Shown here: one piece after another, positions 63,986-64,000 of the stretch
How the letters are laid out: each line of letters opens with the position of its first letter
Position numbering within the stretch: the stretch's first letter is position 1
Source: Pseudonocardia sp. ICBG1293
GTDB taxonomy: Bacteria; Actinomycetota; Actinomycetes; Mycobacteriales; Pseudonocardiaceae
Direction of reading: 5' to 3'
NCBI RefSeq assembly: GCF_020131355.1
Contig: NZ_JAHLEL010000009.1
Location: forward strand, 1-64,000
DNA length: 64,000 bases
Position numbers and translations under genes: made by a program
The notes under the pieces: model-generated
The model's database searches: none
Told to the model about the DNA's origin: nothing
What the model saw: only the letters and a program-made list of their open reading frames with translations

Positions 63986-64000
63986 GCATCGTCGTCTCGG

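Overview
The window is very GC-rich, uses many GTG starts and 4-base ATGA/GTGA stop-start overlaps, and carries WhiB, Crp/GlxR-type, PonA2, MarP, PPE-domain and DUF3558 proteins. This points to an actinomycete of the Pseudonocardiaceae, most likely Pseudonocardia or a close relative. Gene order follows two mycobacterial neighbourhoods as I remember them: pyrE - RNA methyltransferase - DedA - fba - DUF3151 - purA (1-21 kb), and marP - NUDIX - TlpA - nth - small membrane protein - crp - MBL - RidA - two ArsA-like ATPases - whiB4 - ponA2 (23-46 kb). It is ordinary chromosomal core with lineage-specific insertions.

Layout. 0-11.6 kb: housekeeping and lipid/nucleotide genes (a degenerate SDR, an adenosine/adenine deaminase, a BVMO-type monooxygenase, an SDR-pyrE-spoU run, DedA, a sigma factor, fba, DUF3151, FUSC, PlsC). 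11.7-16.4 kb: an insertion island that destroyed a DUF3558 lipoprotein gene. An IS5-like element, a 121-bp MITE, a second IS5-like element with a pRiA4b ORF-3 passenger gene, an identical MITE copy and an IS3-family element sit in tandem. All target-site duplications (TAA five times, TAT twice) can be read, and removing the elements restores one open 175-residue frame. 16.4-18.4 kb: a small protein and a Gly/Pro-rich PPE/WXG100-type protein, the probable partners of the lost lipoprotein. 19-35 kb: purA, an XRE regulator with an MBL hydrolase, MFS transporters, the nth-TlpA-NUDIX-marP operon, crp, an HD protein, an amino-acid ABC importer, MBL and NUDIX hydrolases and a Gfo/Idh protein. 35-50 kb: an operon of DUF4177, RidA and two paralogous unknown proteins (one 1039 residues and mostly low complexity), the ArsA-like ATPase pair, a MarR regulator with two palindromic operators, a methyltransferase, WhiB4-like protein, PonA2, an MFS protein with no standard start codon, holB, a 2'-5' RNA ligase-like protein and tRNA-Thr(CGT).

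52.9-64 kb is an accessory catabolic cluster. It has a tripartite tricarboxylate transporter (tctC-tctB-tctA), an isocitrate-lyase/PEP-mutase family lyase, a PrpF-type isomerase, a frameshifted FAD oxidoreductase, an aldehyde dehydrogenase, a lactonase-like MBL protein, a SnoaL/NTF2-like protein, a two-domain carboxymuconolactone-decarboxylase-like protein and a GntR/FCD regulator. The likely logic is import of a di- or tricarboxylate (or lactone precursor), lactone opening, oxidation, double-bond isomerisation and C-C cleavage to central metabolites. I cannot name the substrate. Within this cluster an array of 35 copies of an 8-bp unit interrupts the NTF2-like gene, and one 9-bp unit keeps the two halves in the same frame. 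This array, the MITE/IS island and the lactone/tricarboxylate cluster are the most unusual parts of the window.
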